This document shows positions 62,201 through 64,000 of a DNA stretch of 64,000 bases, piece after piece; position 1 is the stretch's first letter, and every line of letters starts with the position of its first letter. The stretch lies in the NCBI RefSeq assembly GCF_000327385.1, contig NW_008708458.1, positions 1,661,906 through 1,725,905 on the forward strand. Direction: 5' to 3'. Below the pieces are notes generated by a model. That model ran no database searches. It worked only from the letters and a program-made list of their open reading frames with translations, and was not told the origin of the DNA. This DNA is from Lottia gigantea (taxonomy: Eukaryota > Mollusca > Gastropoda > Lottiidae). Both the position numbers and the translations under genes were made by a program.

Positions 62201-64000
62201 AGCATTCGTCGTAGGTCTCCAACTGTTATAATCGTCCGATTCTTCAAATCAGCGACAGCAGCTTTATCGGCTGGATCCATCTGGTATCCTTCTTTTGAAA
62301 CGAGATGACCCAGGTAGCGTATCTGGTTCTTGAATAGCTCACATTTCTCAGGCTTCAGTTTGACCCCCCCTTTCTGTTAGTCGACGTAGTACACTTCGCA
62401 AATCTTCTAAATGGCTCTCAAAACTTTCTGAGTAGATGAGAACATCATCCAAGTATGGACAGCAGCATCTATCACGTAAACCATCTAACGTTTCCTCCAT
62501 AAACCTTTGAAACTGTCCTGGAGCTCCTGTCAGTCCGAATGGGATACAAATCCACTCGTACAGACCCCATGGTGTAGTGAATGCTGTTAGTTGCCTACAA
62601 TCTTCCTCATCAAAGCCTTGGTGGTATGCCTTTCCTTGATCGCATAGAGAGAACCAAGATTTTCCAGCAAAACCATTAAGTACATCATTTATCTTTGGTA
62701 TTGGTTGTCGATCAGGGATGGTTTTAGAATTTAAATTCCTATAGTCAATGCAAAGACGAAGGGTGCCATCTTTCTTCCTGACGCAAATCATCGAACTTGC
62801 ATAAGATGAGCTACTCCTGCGTATAAAATTTTTGTGAAGGAGATCATTCAAATAGATTTTTACTTCTTCATATAATGGTCTTGGTATAGGAATATAAGTT
62901 TTCTTAATTTCACCATCATCTTTCAGATTTATCTTAAGCTTCAATCCCTCAGCTTTGCCAATTTCATCACTATTCCTTGAGAAAGCAGCTGATTCTTCAT
63001 ATAGCAACTGGCGAATTTTCTCTTTCTGCTCATTTGGCAAATCTACTGCTGACAGATCAATTGGTGGGTGCCATAATGCTTCATCATTTGGTTTTCTTGA
63101 CAAATGATTTACTGTTGGACTGGTTCCTTCCTATATTCCACAGGAAATATTGATTGAACAGGTTGCAAAGTTCCAAGGAATGTTTTGCATATTAAGGAAA
63201 TATTTGTGTTTGTTTCATTTGTAGCAAATACAAATACTGCTGACTTGGAACCAGGATGTAGCTTGGTTACGGTTCCAGACAGGTGAATACCTTCAGGAAT
63301 TTCAACTTCTGCAGGCTCAAAGATTCCCAGAGTATCTTCTTTCAAGTCACTTTTTACCATACATTTTATCTTTACTGTGGAATGTTTTGGAATCTTTACG
63401 TTTCTTCGTCCGAGTTTTACATCACCAATGTAGTCAGATTTCTCCTGTTTGATGAAGTTTACAATTGCAGTTGCAGTGTCAACGTTTACATCATTCAAGT
63501 CTTTTTGTAAAAGTTTTATGCTTGCACTTGTGTCAGAGTTATTGAAATAAAGTTCAACTAGATTGTAACCAATCAAAGGCTTGTCGATCCCTTCACTGTT
63601 GGTTAATAGAAATGGCACTGTAACCTCATTACTTGAAATTTCATTTGATAGTCTAAATGTCAAGGGCATCCAGCCCATAAAAGGAATACAATCACCATTT
63701 GCAGCCCTGACATTAAGTTTATAATCTACTAGTTCAGAAATAGGTCTAATTTCACTGTCTGGCATGAATTTATTTTTCCACCCAAATGGCAAAAAACAGA
63801 TTTGAGATCCAGTGTCCCAGAGGCATTCAGTTTGAACACCACCTATTGTACACTGCACAATGCATTCCTTGCCTATTAGATCTACAAGTTTATTAGAGTC
63901 ATATGGTGATAATTTGGACACTCCTTTTAAAGTGTTTATATGTTGATGCTTAATTCGATTCAGTGTTCTACAAATATCTCTATGAGCATTCCAATGTTTT
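58800..64000 (-). mobile_element. Ty3/gypsy LTR retrotransposon, cut by the right edge
   Basis: Fossil on the minus strand, entering from the right edge. Parts in order: aspartic protease (about 63.1-63.9 kb, LWDTGSQ), reverse transcriptase (about 62.3-63.0 kb, [12 protein letters not shown] and YLDDVLIYS), RNase H (about 61.4-62.0 kb, LLTDAS and YTDN), integrase (about 60.5-61.3 kb, HHCC region HNNMGHLG, catalytic core FARAYPT, YHPQGNGKVERF) and a GPY/F-like C-terminal module (about 60.2-60.5 kb). A purine-rich tract (GTGGGGGAGAG) lies directly before a TG at 59248, marking the inner edge of the downstream LTR; its outer edge is not fixed (about 58.8 kb). Most of the reading frame is preserved, so it is fairly young, but it is broken in about four places. 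Gag and the other LTR lie beyond the window. Confidence 0.9.

Noticed and set aside
1-64000. True tRNA or rRNA genes
   Set aside because: The only B-box-like sites found lie in SINE-like elements without a complete cloverleaf; no rRNA sequence was recognised.

Overview
The window is AT-rich, intron-rich animal DNA. The gene set (a neddylation E1 subunit, a Pol I subunit, an RNA cap methyltransferase, a RING/B-box/MATH protein), the short GT-AG introns and the mix of many small inverted-repeat elements, tRNA-like SINEs and a Ty3/gypsy element suggest a marine lophotrochozoan, most likely a mollusc. That placement is inference; no mitochondrial or ribosomal marker is present.

Layout. The first 21 kb are gene-dense. 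On the minus strand lie NAE1 (ATG at 6513, 13 coding exons followed down to 533, the rest beyond the left edge), an EF-hand protein with a possible ubiquitin-like C-terminal fold (five coding exons, 7756-11089), a tentative small spliced gene (11142-12154) and the intronless POLR1H (12205-12570). PCIF1 runs divergently on the plus strand (13 coding exons, 14853-20977). From about 21 to 55.9 kb I recognise no complete gene. That stretch holds several families of short inverted-repeat elements, tandem arrays, SINE-like pieces and one decayed gypsy relic near 28 kb. At 55886-57248 on the minus strand lies an intronless RING/B-box/coiled-coil/MATH gene (TRIM37-like architecture). From about 59 kb to the right edge lies a large, comparatively young but broken Ty3/gypsy element on the minus strand, cut by the window end.

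Functionally the genes do not form a pathway. POLR1H (Pol I transcript cleavage), PCIF1 (cap m6Am methylation coupled to Pol II) and NAE1 (NEDD8 activation) are housekeeping genes packed together. The RING/MATH gene is probably a ubiquitin ligase and stands alone. The most unusual structure is a near-perfect 56-nt inverted repeat at the left edge whose right arm ends in a sequence matching the hammerhead ribozyme core, of the sort known from Penelope-like retroelements. I found no clear new multi-gene system.
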